49,785 bases of DNA from Planctomycetota bacterium (GTDB taxonomy: Bacteria; Planctomycetota; Phycisphaerae; Phycisphaerales; UBA1924). Below the pieces are notes generated by a model. That model worked only from the letters and a program-made list of their open reading frames with translations. It made no database searches and was not told the DNA's origin. Position 1 is the stretch's first letter. Each line of letters begins with the position of its first letter. Both the position numbers and the translations under genes were made by a program. The stretch covers positions 1 to 49,785 of the forward strand of contig JAFLCN010000028.1 in assembly GCA_017303555.1 (NCBI GenBank), read 5' to 3'. Positions 32,363-41,239 of the stretch are shown here, piece by piece.

Positions 32363-34147
32363 TCAGGCCGAGGCACGAAGCCCGATGGGCTCGGATCGCT
32401 CATCGATCACGAGGAGTTCGCTCGAGACCGGTTCCGGGCCGATCTGGCGTTGCCATCGGTCGGTCAGGCGGTAGAGCGTCTGGACGCTCGGCAACCAGCG
32501 GTTCGCGCTCGGCACGAGCGTGATGCGGAGCCGCGGCACGGCAGCGCCCGCCCGGGCGGAACAAAGCACGCCTTCGCGATCGTCAAATTCGCGGAGGAAT
32601 TCCCGGATCGGCTCCTGGAGCGTGCCGGCCGGTCCGGCAGCGAGGAAGCGATCGTTCCCTACGTGCGCGAAGAAGACTCCGGGCTGCGCCGCGCGCACAA
32701 CCGTGCGGAAGAGCTCGCACACCCGCTTGAGCAGCTCGTCGCCGAGTTCGTATCCCATCGCGTCGTTGTAGCGGGCAAAGCCCCGGATGTTGACGATCGC
32801 GACATCGTGCGCTTCGGCCCCGCGGCGCGCCGGCGCGAAGGTGGATTCCGTGCCACTTTCGGCTCCGCCAAAGAGGCGGCGCAGGTGTTCATCCGCGCTC
32901 ACACGCCCGGGGATTCCGGTCAGCGGCGCGATGCGAAGCTGTGTCTCGCGGGCCAGGTCGGCCGCGGCATGAAGCAGATCGCCGATCGCGAGCACGCCGA
33001 CAACGCCCCCGTCGTCCGTCACGATCAAGGGCAGCGTCCCGCAGCGTTCTTCGCGGCCGGAGGCGAGCTCCAGCGCATCCGGGATCGTCGTGTCCGGGCC
33101 CGTGCAGACAACACCCGGCCGCACCACGTATTCCATTGGCTGCGCGTGCAGGTCGTCCGCCGCGAATCGGAGCAGGGTCTCGCGTTCGCACCAGCTCGCC
33201 GGCCTTCCCGCTTCCATCACCAGCACGCCGGTGACGGACTTGTCCCGCATGATTTCCGCGGCAACATCGATCGCCTTGCACCGGCTATCCACCATCTTCG
33301 CCGGACGCACGTACCGGCGCACGCTGAGCGCGTTCGGATCGCGGTGCGCGCCGGCGATGCCGCCCACGGTCCTCGACCGGACGAACTCGCGGATCGGTGG
33401 CCGAAGCTCCTGATCGCGGGCTCCGGGCCGGCCGAGCAGATAGCCCTGGCCGTAGGTGACGCCGAGTTCCATCAGCGTTGCAAGCTCGTCCTCGCGCTCG
33501 ATGCCCTCGGCGATGAGCTTCACGCCGCTGAGTGTTGCAAAGCGGAGGAAGAATCGAATCAGGTTCTGGCGGACGCGATCGTGGCTGATGTTCTCGATGA
33601 GCTCGCGGTCGAGCTTGAGCCAGTGGGGGCGCAGAGCCATGATGCGGTTGAGCCCGCTCGTCCCGGCTCCAACGTCGTCGATCGCGATCTCAAAGCCCGC
33701 GGCCTTGACCATGCGGACCTGCTCATCCAGCGAGTGATCGTGGTGGTGCGCCGAGCGCTCGGTGATTTCGAGAACGATGCGCGTCGGCGAGAGCCCGGGT
33801 GTGGCGCGCACGGCGCGGAGAAGTTCCGAGCAGAATCGCGGGTCCGCGAAGACCTGGGGCGTTGTATTCAGGAAGAGCTTCGAGCCCGTCGGCCAGTCGG
33901 TCGCGGATTCGAGCGAAACCCGGCGCGTGACTTCTTCGATCGACCAGAGTTCTCCGGCCTTTTCCGCGGCATCAAACAACTCGGCCGGCGACTTGAACTC
34001 GCTCTGGTCCGAGAGCCTCGTCAGCGTCTCAAAGCCGGCGATGCGTGCGGATTTGAGGTCCACGATCGGCTGGAACGCCGCGCTCACGACGCCGGACAGC
34101 ACGGTCGCGTCGAGTTGAGCCCTGAGCCTTTCTAGGTCGATCGCCAT
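32363..34147 (-). CDS. EAL-CBS-GGDEF protein, probable cyclic di-GMP phosphodiesterase
   Basis: About 594 aa from the ATG at 34147 (purine-rich ribosome site agagaaga). Soluble, no membrane helix. EAL domain about 10-245: the ExL motif as GFETLTRL, LFLNTTP, VLEITERS, IDDVGAGTSGL, LKLDREL, AEGIERE and GQGYLLGRP. All metal and substrate positions appear present, so hydrolysis of cyclic di-GMP is plausible. A CBS pair (about 275-400: IMRDKSVTGVLVMEAG, LPLIVTDDGGVVGVLAIGDLL) may bind nucleotides. The C-terminal GGDEF domain is degenerate: VGNDRF replaces GGDEF, so it is probably a sensor or inactive. Neighbouring PilZ-like and HTH-receiver genes are not linked to it. Confidence 0.9.
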   Translation of the reverse strand: MAIDLERLRAQLDATVLSGVVSAAFQPIVDLKSARIAGFETLTRLSDQSEFKSPAELFDAAEKAGELWSIEEVTRRVSLESATDWPTGSKLFLNTTPQVFADPRFCSELLRAVRATPGLSPTRIVLEITERSAHHHDHSLDEQVRMVKAAGFEIAIDDVGAGTSGLNRIMALRPHWLKLDRELIENISHDRVRQNLIRFFLRFATLSGVKLIAEGIEREDELATLMELGVTYGQGYLLGRPGARDQELRPPIREFVRSRTVGGIAGAHRDPNALSVRRYVRPAKMVDSRCKAIDVAAEIMRDKSVTGVLVMEAGRPASWCERETLLRFAADDLHAQPMEYVVRPGVVCTGPDTTIPDALELASGREERCGTLPLIVTDDGGVVGVLAIGDLLHAAADLARETQLRIAPLTGIPGRVSADEHLRRLFGGAESGTESTFAPARRGAEAHDVAIVNIRGFARYNDAMGYELGDELLKRVCELFRTVVRAAQPGVFFAHVGNDRFLAAGPAGTLQEPIREFLREFDDREGVLCSARAGAAVPRLRITLVPSANRWLPSVQTLYRLTDRWQRQIGPEPVSSELLVIDERSEPIGLRASA

Positions 34148-34396
34148 TCTTCTCTGCTCCGTGCTCCGCACCCCAGCGGACTCTCCTCCAGCGGGGACGC
34201 GGAAGGTTTCATCGGAGCTTCGGCGTGCGATCTCGAAGCGGGCGGAATCAGCGACCGGCGGGCGCGACGATTGCGCGAATGCGCCCGAATGCGCCGTCGA
34301 GTTACAGCCCCTTGAAGCGGGATTTGGGACGCAGGCGATTCGTGTTTCTTGCTAGCGGACCTGCGCGTGCAGGCCGAACCGCGATGCAAAGGGTCA

Positions 34397-34792
34397 TCAA
34401 TCGAAGCGGAAAACGCCCTTGCGATAGCCGTAGATGTACGCGACGACCGTCGTGAGCAGGAAGAAGAAAATTCTCCCCAGCCAGATGAGGCCTTCGTGGC
34501 TCATCGGCGCGATATTCGGAAACGTCGTCGCCCACGGATAGAGGAACACGATCTCAACGTCGAACACCAGGAACACCATCGCGATCAGATAAAACCGCAC
34601 ATTGAACCGCTTGCGGGCCGTGCCCACCGGGTTCATGCCGGATTCGTATGACTGGGCCTTCGTTGTGCCGTCCCGTTTCGGTCCAAGAACCAGCGACCCG
34701 ATCACGTTGATCGCGCCAAACGACACCGCCATCAGAATGATGAGCAGGATCGGGAGGTAGCTGGACAGGTCCTTTGTCGCGAGCAGCATCAT
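34397..34792 (-). CDS. nuoA: NADH-quinone oxidoreductase subunit A
   Basis: 131-aa membrane subunit of respiratory complex I. Three hydrophobic helices: LPILLIILMAVSFGAINVIG, FYLIAMVFLVFDVEIVFLYP and LGRIFFFLLTTVVAYIYGY. The signature between helices 1 and 2 is YESGMNPVGTARKRFNVRFY, with the conserved Glu and the FDVEIVFLYP segment at the quinone site. Normally first in a nuo operon, but the next gene on the strand is the EAL gene, so the rest of complex I must be elsewhere. The 249 nt between them hold no gene that I can support. Confidence 0.94.
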   Translation of the reverse strand: MMLLATKDLSSYLPILLIILMAVSFGAINVIGSLVLGPKRDGTTKAQSYESGMNPVGTARKRFNVRFYLIAMVFLVFDVEIVFLYPWATTFPNIAPMSHEGLIWLGRIFFFLLTTVVAYIYGYRKGVFRFD

Positions 34793-34960
34793 GCGGGCAC
34801 ATGGTAGCAGGGAGAAGCCCGTTGTCCTGCTTTCGTCCGGGTCTGCCAGTTCGGCAGTCGTTTCCGGGCCTTCCTGCGGCGTGACAGTGGGGTGTGGCCT
34901 CGCAGCCGTCCCTCAGTCGCTCAGGCCGTGCATTCGCGCGTTTGGCTGGGCTGGGTTTTG

Positions 34961-34975
34961 TGGCACAGGCATTGC
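34961..34975 (+). promoter_or_regulatory. candidate sigma-54 promoter of groEL1
   Basis: TGGCAC, 5 nt, TTGC matches the -24/-12 consensus TGGCAC-N5-TTGC exactly; the next base is C rather than A/T. Transcription would start near 34987, about 90 nt before the groEL1 ATG. No enhancer-binding regulator or its sites were identified. Confidence 0.5.
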
Positions 34976-35075
34976 CCTAGATCCTGCAGCGTCTGGCGGC
35001 GTCCCCGCCCAGGTTGCCTACCGAGTTGACCAACCCCCGGGAACGAACCGGGCCTTTGCAGGGAGATTTCTAGAG

Positions 35076-36815
<1,740 letters not shown>

Positions 36816-36824
36816 GCGAGCTCT

Positions 36825-37112
36825 ATGCAGATTCGCTTTTACATCGATCCTGAAACGGGAAGGCCACACGTCGAGAATCACGGCGTGACAGTGGATGAGT
36901 GCGTTCAAGTGCTCGGCAATGCTTCGCAAGATTTTCCGGGGGTGAATGGAGCCAGGATCGCTTACGGAGCCACAAACGCAGGTCGGCTCTTAAAGGTGAT
37001 TTACCGGCTCGATGATGACGGCGATGGGTTGTTTGTGATTACGGCCTACCCGCTTCGTGGCAAGGAGCAGAAGGCGTATCGCAGACGAAAACGCGGCAGA
37101 GCCCGGGAATGA
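36825..37112 (+). CDS. small DUF4258/BrnT-like protein, probable toxin (module 3)
   Basis: 95 aa. QIRFYIDPETGRPHVENHGVTVDECVQVL is followed by the pattern RIAYGATNAGRLLKVIYRL and GLFVITAYPLRGKEQKAYRR. The combination of a GRxLKVxY strand, a VITAY strand and a Lys/Tyr/Arg-rich end resembles BrnT, DUF4258 and RelE-like small toxins. It overlaps the next gene by 4 nt (ATGA). It lies only 9 nt after groEL1, so it may also be transcribed from the chaperonin promoter. Confidence 0.65.
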   Translation: MQIRFYIDPETGRPHVENHGVTVDECVQVLGNASQDFPGVNGARIAYGATNAGRLLKVIYRLDDDGDGLFVITAYPLRGKEQKAYRRRKRGRARE

Positions 37113-37345
37113 GCATGAAGAAAGATCCCAACAAATATCCGAAGGGCCTCAATCGAGATCGTGTCGAACGGATCATCGCGCACTATGAATCGCAGAGCGA
37201 GGAGGAGGCAATCGCAGAAGCGGATGCGGCTTCGCGCGAGTCTGATTTCACACTCATGCGGGTGCCGTTGGCTCTGGTCGCTGAAGTTCGGCAGCTTGTT
37301 GCGCGTCGGTCCCGAAAGTCGGCGAAATTGAAGAAGTCGGCTTGA
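37109..37345 (+). CDS. putative antitoxin of module 3
   Basis: 78 aa. Starts with ATG overlapping the upstream stop. PKGLNRDRVERIIAHYESQ followed by an acidic helix (SEEEAIAEADAA) and a C-terminal MRVPLALVAEVRQLVARRS. Acidic, helical small proteins with such VPxxLVxxVRxL ends commonly pair with small RelE-like toxins. DNA-binding has not been established. Toxin-first order is as in BrnTA-type pairs. Confidence 0.62.
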   Translation: MSMKKDPNKYPKGLNRDRVERIIAHYESQSEEEAIAEADAASRESDFTLMRVPLALVAEVRQLVARRSRKSAKLKKSA

Positions 37346-37356
37346 GCTGAATCATC

Positions 37357-38100
37357 ATGCAAGAACTGATCCACAACATCCTCCACCTCGATCAAGCTCT
37401 TGCTGGCTTGCTGACGTCGCACGGGCCCTGGGTGTACGCGATCCTGTTTGCGATCGTGTTTGCCGAGACGGGGCTGGTCGTCACGCCGTTTTTGCCGGGT
37501 GATTCGCTGTTGTTCGCTGCTGGCGCTCTCGCGGCGTCGCAGCCTCACGCGTTCAACGTGTGGGTTGTTTCGTCGCTTCTGATTGTCGCGGCAATTCTGG
37601 GCGATGCGGTGAACTACGCCTTTGGCAAGTGGATCGGCCCGCGCGTGTTCTGCAAGGAACTCGATCCGAATCACAAGCCGTCGATCATCGAACGGCTTTT
37701 GAACCGGAAGCACCTCGACAAGGCCCACGCCTTTTACGAGAAGTACGGAGGCAAGGCGGTTGTGATCGGGCGGTTTGTGCCGATCGTGCGGACGTTTGTG
37801 CCGTTCGTTGCCGGTGCGGGCGCGATGAACTACTCCAAGTTCTTTTTCTACAACGTCGCCGGCGCACTCATCTGGGTCGGAGTCTGCGTTTCGGCGGGCT
37901 ATCTCTTCGGCAACATGCCGATCGTGAAGAATAACTTCTCTCTTGTCATTCTGGGCATCATCGTCGTCTCGCTCATTCCGATCGCGATCGAGTTTGTGAT
38001 CGCGATGCGGGACAAGAAGCAAGCGAAGGCCCGCATCGCCGGGGCTGCCCCTGCCCCGGCGCACACTCAACCGGAGGCCCGCAAGTCGGACGCGGCATAA
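37357..38100 (+). CDS. DedA-family (VTT domain) membrane protein
   Basis: 247 aa with about five hydrophobic segments. Family motifs: FAIVFAETGLVVTPFLPGDSLLF near the N-terminus, FGKWIGPRVF, and the strongly conserved FYEKYGGKAVVIGRFVPIVR followed by TFVPFVAGAGAMNYSKF. DedA proteins act in lipid flipping or membrane homeostasis at the cytoplasmic membrane. The C-terminus is a Lys/Ala/Pro-rich cytosolic tail. 14 nt before the HIT gene. Confidence 0.92.
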   Translation: MQELIHNILHLDQALAGLLTSHGPWVYAILFAIVFAETGLVVTPFLPGDSLLFAAGALAASQPHAFNVWVVSSLLIVAAILGDAVNYAFGKWIGPRVFCKELDPNHKPSIIERLLNRKHLDKAHAFYEKYGGKAVVIGRFVPIVRTFVPFVAGAGAMNYSKFFFYNVAGALIWVGVCVSAGYLFGNMPIVKNNFSLVILGIIVVSLIPIAIEFVIAMRDKKQAKARIAGAAPAPAHTQPEARKSDAA

Positions 38101-38114
38101 GCCGGAATCTACCT

Positions 38115-38618
38115 ATGGCAGGACACCAGCAAGAGTGCGAGATCTGTACACGCGTGGCCGAGTGCCGCGCCGGGAAGCACCCCGGGTTCATCGCGGAGCT
38201 CGACACCGGCTTTGCCGTCTTGGGCGATTCGCAGCAATTCCGGGGTTACACGCTCTTCCTCTCAAAGACGCCGGCGACCGAACTGCACCAGTTAGCCAGG
38301 GCGGCACGCGTCCGCTTCATCGAAGAGATGACGCAGGTCGCAGAGGCTGTGCACAACGCACTCCGCCCGCACAAGCTCAACTGCGAATCGCTCGGGAACG
38401 TTGTGCACCACATTCACTGGCACATCTTCCCCCGCCGCAAGACCGACCTTGATGTTCTCGCGCCGGTCTGGGGGCAGATGTATCAGAAGGGTTCGCCGGA
38501 ATACGCCGAGACCAAGCTCGACCCCGTGAAGGATCTCGAACTGATCGAGACCATCCGCGCCGAACTTGTAAAGGCACGCAAACACGAGAAAGCCGCGGAG
38601 GCATCCAAAGCGGAGTGA
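38115..38618 (+). CDS. HIT-family hydrolase
   Basis: 167 aa. The histidine triad is HHIHWHIFPR near residue 98-107, the HxHxHxx nucleotide-binding loop. CEICTRVAECRAG at the N-terminus has closely spaced Cys that might bind zinc. GYTLFLSKTPATELHQL and NCESLGNVVHHIHW are typical of HIT proteins. They hydrolyse nucleotide phosphates or AMP conjugates; the substrate is unknown. The Lys/Glu-rich C-terminus is likely disordered. The stop precedes groES by 95 nt, a gap containing a perfect 8-bp hairpin. Confidence 0.9.
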   Translation: MAGHQQECEICTRVAECRAGKHPGFIAELDTGFAVLGDSQQFRGYTLFLSKTPATELHQLARAARVRFIEEMTQVAEAVHNALRPHKLNCESLGNVVHHIHWHIFPRRKTDLDVLAPVWGQMYQKGSPEYAETKLDPVKDLELIETIRAELVKARKHEKAAEASKAE

Positions 38619-38640
38619 TCGAAGATCGATTCCTGAAAAG

Positions 38641-38659
38641 TGCGGGCACCGTGCCCGCA
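38641..38659. promoter_or_regulatory. hairpin upstream of groES
   Basis: TGCGGGCA, loop CCG, TGCCCGCA: eight perfect base pairs. No T-run follows, so it is not a standard terminator. It lies 54 nt before the groES start and could be an operator or a leader structure. Confidence 0.4.
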
Positions 38660-38713
38660 GCAAACGCAAACGACGCAATCACCGGATTGCAGCCCCATGA
38701 AGGAGATTCTGAA

Positions 38714-39004
38714 ATGGCCGTGAAACCCCTCGAAGACCGCGTGCTCGTCAAGCCCATCGAAGCCGAAACCAAGACTGCTTCGGGCATCTACCTCCCCGAG
38801 ACTGCCAAGGAAAAGCCGGTCAAGGGCAACGTCGTCGCGACCGGCCCCGGCAAGCGCCTCGAGAACGGCAAGCGCGCCGAGATGAGCGTCAGCAAGGGCG
38901 ACACGGTGGTGTACGGCAAGTACGCCGGCACCGAAGTCGAGATCAAGGGCGAGAAGCACCTGATCCTGCGGGAGTCGGAACTGCTCGGCGTGATCGAAGG
39001 CTAA
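38714..39004 (+). CDS. groES: co-chaperonin GroES
   Basis: 96 aa from the ATG at 38714, with a strong aaggag site. Contains KPLEDRVLVKPIEAETKTASGIYLPETA, where the mobile loop binds GroEL, then GNVVATGPGKRLENGKR and GDTVVYGKYAGTEVEIKGE. Heptameric lid of GroEL. Followed after 103 nt by groEL2; the only groES in the window, so it may serve both GroELs. Confidence 0.97.
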   Translation: MAVKPLEDRVLVKPIEAETKTASGIYLPETAKEKPVKGNVVATGPGKRLENGKRAEMSVSKGDTVVYGKYAGTEVEIKGEKHLILRESELLGVIEG

Positions 39005-39025
39005 TCACAGCGAACACCGGACAGC

Positions 39026-39079
39026 GAAAAGCGAACAATCGCTGTCGATCACCTGATTCCTGTTCGCTGTTCGCTTTTC
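39026..39079. repeat. 12-bp inverted repeat between groES and groEL2
   Basis: GAAAAGCGAACA (39026-39037) is perfectly inverted at 39068-39079, with a 30-nt loop. The surroundings are rich in GCGAACA-type short repeats. It may be a dispersed element or an RNA structure affecting groEL2 expression. Confidence 0.7.
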
Positions 39080-39107
39080 ATTGTTCGATTTAGAAGGGAT
39101 TCCGACC

Positions 39108-40730
39108 ATGTCCACCAAGCAACTCATGTTCTCTGACTCGGCACTCGTCGAGATGAAAAAGGGCGTCGATGCGCTCGCTGATGCGGTCAAGTGCACGATG
39201 GGCCCCTCCGGCCGCTTTGTCGTGATCGAAAAGTCGTACGGCGGCCCGCACGTCACCAAGGACGGCGTCTCGGTCTCGAAGGAAGTCTCGCTGCCCGATC
39301 CGTTCCAGTCGATGGGCGCGAAGATGGTGAACGAGGTCGCGAAGAAGACGGCCGACAAGGCGGGCGACGGCACGACTGCCGCGACCGTGCTTGCCCAGGC
39401 GATCTTCTCGGAAGGCCTGCGCCACGTGACCGCCGGCGCGAATCCGGTGCACCTCCAGCGCGGCATCAACAACGCCGCGGCTGCCGCTGCCGACTTCATT
39501 GATGGCATGGCCATCAAGTGCAAGGGCCGCGAAGACTACAAGAAGATCGCGACCGTTTCGGCCAACCACGACGCTGCCGTCGGTGATCTCATCGCCGAAG
39601 CCATCGATCGCGTCGGCGCTGAAGGCGTCGTCGAGATCGAAGAAGGCAAGTCGGCGGAAACCACGCTCGATTACGTCGAGGGCATGCAGTTCGATAAGGG
39701 CTATCTCTCGCCCTACTTCATGACCGACCCCAAGACCGCCGAGTGCGTGCTTGAGGATGCGTACATCCTGCTCTACGAGAAGAAGATCAGCAACCTGCCC
39801 GATCTGCTCCCGCTCCTGAACAAGGTCGTCGCGACCGGCAAGCCGGTTCTGCTCATCGCGGAAGAAGTCGAGAACGAAGCCCTCGCAACCCTCGTCGTCA
39901 ACCGGCTCCGCGGCACGCTCAAGATCTGCGCCGTCAAAGCGCCGGGCTTCGGCGACCGCCGCAAGGCCATGATGAGCGACATCGCCACCCTCACCGGCGG
40001 CACGTTCATCGCCGAAGATCTCGGCCGCTCGATCGAGAGCATCGAGCTTTCGGAACTCGGCCGCGCCAAGAAGCTGATCGTCACCAAGGACGACACCACG
40101 ATCATTGAGGGCGCCGGCAAGAAGGCCGAGATCACCGCCCGCGCGAACCAGATCAAGGCTCAGCACGAGAAGTCGACCAGCGACTACGACCGTGAAAAGC
40201 TGATGGAACGCCTCGCGAAGCTCACGAGCGGCGTCGCGATCATCAATGTTGGTGGCGCAACCGAGATCGCCATGAAGTCCACCAAGGACCTCGTGGACGA
40301 CGCTCTGCACGCCACCCGCGCCGCGGCCAAGGAGGGCTACGTCCCGGGCGGCGGCGTCGCGCTGCTCCGCACGCAGGATGCAATCCAGAAGGCCGCTGGC
40401 AAGGCCAAGGGCGACGAGAAGCTCGGCTTCGACATCGTAAGCCGCGCTGTTGAGGCGTGTGCCAAGCAGATCGCCGAGAACGCCGGCTTCGATGGCGACC
40501 TCGTCGTCGAGAAGGTCAAGGAAGGCGGCAAGGGCGGCACCTCGTTCGGCTTCAACTCGGCAACGGGCGAATACACCGACCTCGTGAAGGACGGCATCAT
40601 CGACCCGGCGCTCGTCGCGAAGACGGCCCTGATCAATGCCGCGTCGGTCGCAGGCCTGATGCTCACGACCGATGTGCTCATCACGGATCTGAAGGAAGAA
40701 CAGGAAATCGCGACCGGCGCGACGGCGTAA
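39108..40730 (+). CDS. groEL: chaperonin GroEL, copy 2 (no GGM tail)
   Basis: 540 aa from the ATG at 39108 (agaagg site 12 nt upstream). KCTMGPSGRFVVIEK, TKDGVSVSKEV, DKAGDGTTAATVLAQA (ATPase Asp kept), APGFGDRRKAMMSDIATL and DALHATRAAAKEGYVPGGG are present, so it should hydrolyse ATP. It ends in DLKEEQEIATGATA without the Gly/Met tail of copy 1. The N-terminal segment QLMFSDSALVEMKKGVDALA differs from copy 1, suggesting an old duplication. Gene order groES-groEL2 is the usual operon; a strong terminator follows. Confidence 0.97.
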   Translation: MSTKQLMFSDSALVEMKKGVDALADAVKCTMGPSGRFVVIEKSYGGPHVTKDGVSVSKEVSLPDPFQSMGAKMVNEVAKKTADKAGDGTTAATVLAQAIFSEGLRHVTAGANPVHLQRGINNAAAAAADFIDGMAIKCKGREDYKKIATVSANHDAAVGDLIAEAIDRVGAEGVVEIEEGKSAETTLDYVEGMQFDKGYLSPYFMTDPKTAECVLEDAYILLYEKKISNLPDLLPLLNKVVATGKPVLLIAEEVENEALATLVVNRLRGTLKICAVKAPGFGDRRKAMMSDIATLTGGTFIAEDLGRSIESIELSELGRAKKLIVTKDDTTIIEGAGKKAEITARANQIKAQHEKSTSDYDREKLMERLAKLTSGVAIINVGGATEIAMKSTKDLVDDALHATRAAAKEGYVPGGGVALLRTQDAIQKAAGKAKGDEKLGFDIVSRAVEACAKQIAENAGFDGDLVVEKVKEGGKGGTSFGFNSATGEYTDLVKDGIIDPALVAKTALINAASVAGLMLTTDVLITDLKEEQEIATGATA

Positions 40731-40740
40731 TCTGATTTTC

Positions 40741-40776
40741 AACATCGCGCGATGAAAGTCGCGCGGTGTTCTTTTT
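40741..40776 (+). terminator. rho-independent terminator after groEL2
   Basis: A 13-bp stem (40741-40753 with 40758-40770, two G-T wobbles), GAAA tetraloop, then CTTTTT. It ends the groES-groEL2 unit and directly abuts the left repeat of the GxxExxY element. Confidence 0.95.
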
Positions 40777-40777
40777 G

Positions 40778-40801
40778 CCACAGAGGCGCAGAGGCACAGA
40801 G
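40778..40801 (+). repeat. CACAGAG array, left end of the GxxExxY element
   Basis: CCACAGAGGCGCAGAGGCACAGAG: three units 8 nt apart. The GAGG at 40791-40794 is 7 nt before the ATG at 40802, so the repeat supplies the probable ribosome site. Confidence 0.85.
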
Positions 40802-41194
40802 ATGGAAGAGGGATCTTTGATTCAAGGCGACGATCCCCTGACCCGCGAGATCATCGGCGGGGCTATCGAAGTACATCGAGCGCTTGGACCAGGCTTGCTT
40901 GAGTCAGTTTATGAAGAGTGTCTGGCGCACGAACTCACAGAGCGGGGGTTGCGCGTTGCCCGGCAAGTTCCTTTGCCTGTGGTTTTCAAGGGAAAACGCC
41001 TCGACTGCGGCTACCGGATCGACCTGATCGTGAATGACCTCGTAATTTTGGAGATCAAGGCGATCGAACGAGTACTGCCGGTCCACGAGGCGCAACTGCT
41101 GAGCTATCTGAAGCTCAGCGGTAAAAAGGTCGGGTTGCTGCTCAACTTTCACGTGCCGTACATGCGAGACGGAGTGTTGCGCCGAATACTCTGA
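40802..41194 (+). CDS. GxxExxY protein (PD-(D/E)XK nuclease-like)
   Basis: 130 aa. The name motif is in GPGLLESVYEECLAHEL (Gly, Glu, Tyr). The middle carries a PD-(D/E)XK-like site: the Asp of CGYRIDLIVNDLVILEIKA and the E-x-K of LEIKA, then a Gln-containing helix HEAQLLSYLKLSGKKVGLLLN. This makes a nuclease fold likely, but activity is unproven for the family. The gene is bracketed by inverted CACAGAG arrays and inserted between the groEL2 terminator and dnaJ. Its first codon directly follows the left array. Longer starts upstream would translate the repeat itself. Confidence 0.9.
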   Translation: MEEGSLIQGDDPLTREIIGGAIEVHRALGPGLLESVYEECLAHELTERGLRVARQVPLPVVFKGKRLDCGYRIDLIVNDLVILEIKAIERVLPVHEAQLLSYLKLSGKKVGLLLNFHVPYMRDGVLRRIL

Positions 41195-41208
41195 TCCGAG
41201 TTCTATCT

Positions 41209-41229
41209 CTCCTCTCTGTGCCTCTGTGG
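41209..41229 (+). repeat. CTCTGTG array, right end of the GxxExxY element, in the dnaJ leader
   Basis: Contains CTCTCTGTGCCTCTGTGG. Its reverse complement begins CCACAGAGGC, the same ten bases as the left end. It stops 10 nt before the dnaJ ATG. Confidence 0.85.
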
Positions 41230-41239
41230 TTGAATTGAA

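Noticed and set aside
34791..35075. A 95-residue N-terminal extension of groEL1
   Set aside because: GroEL N-termini begin near MAAKNLSFD. The upstream stretch contains the candidate promoter and has no protein character.
40771..41239. Target-site duplication around the GxxExxY element
   Set aside because: Only TTG is shared by the two flanks, which is too short to count.
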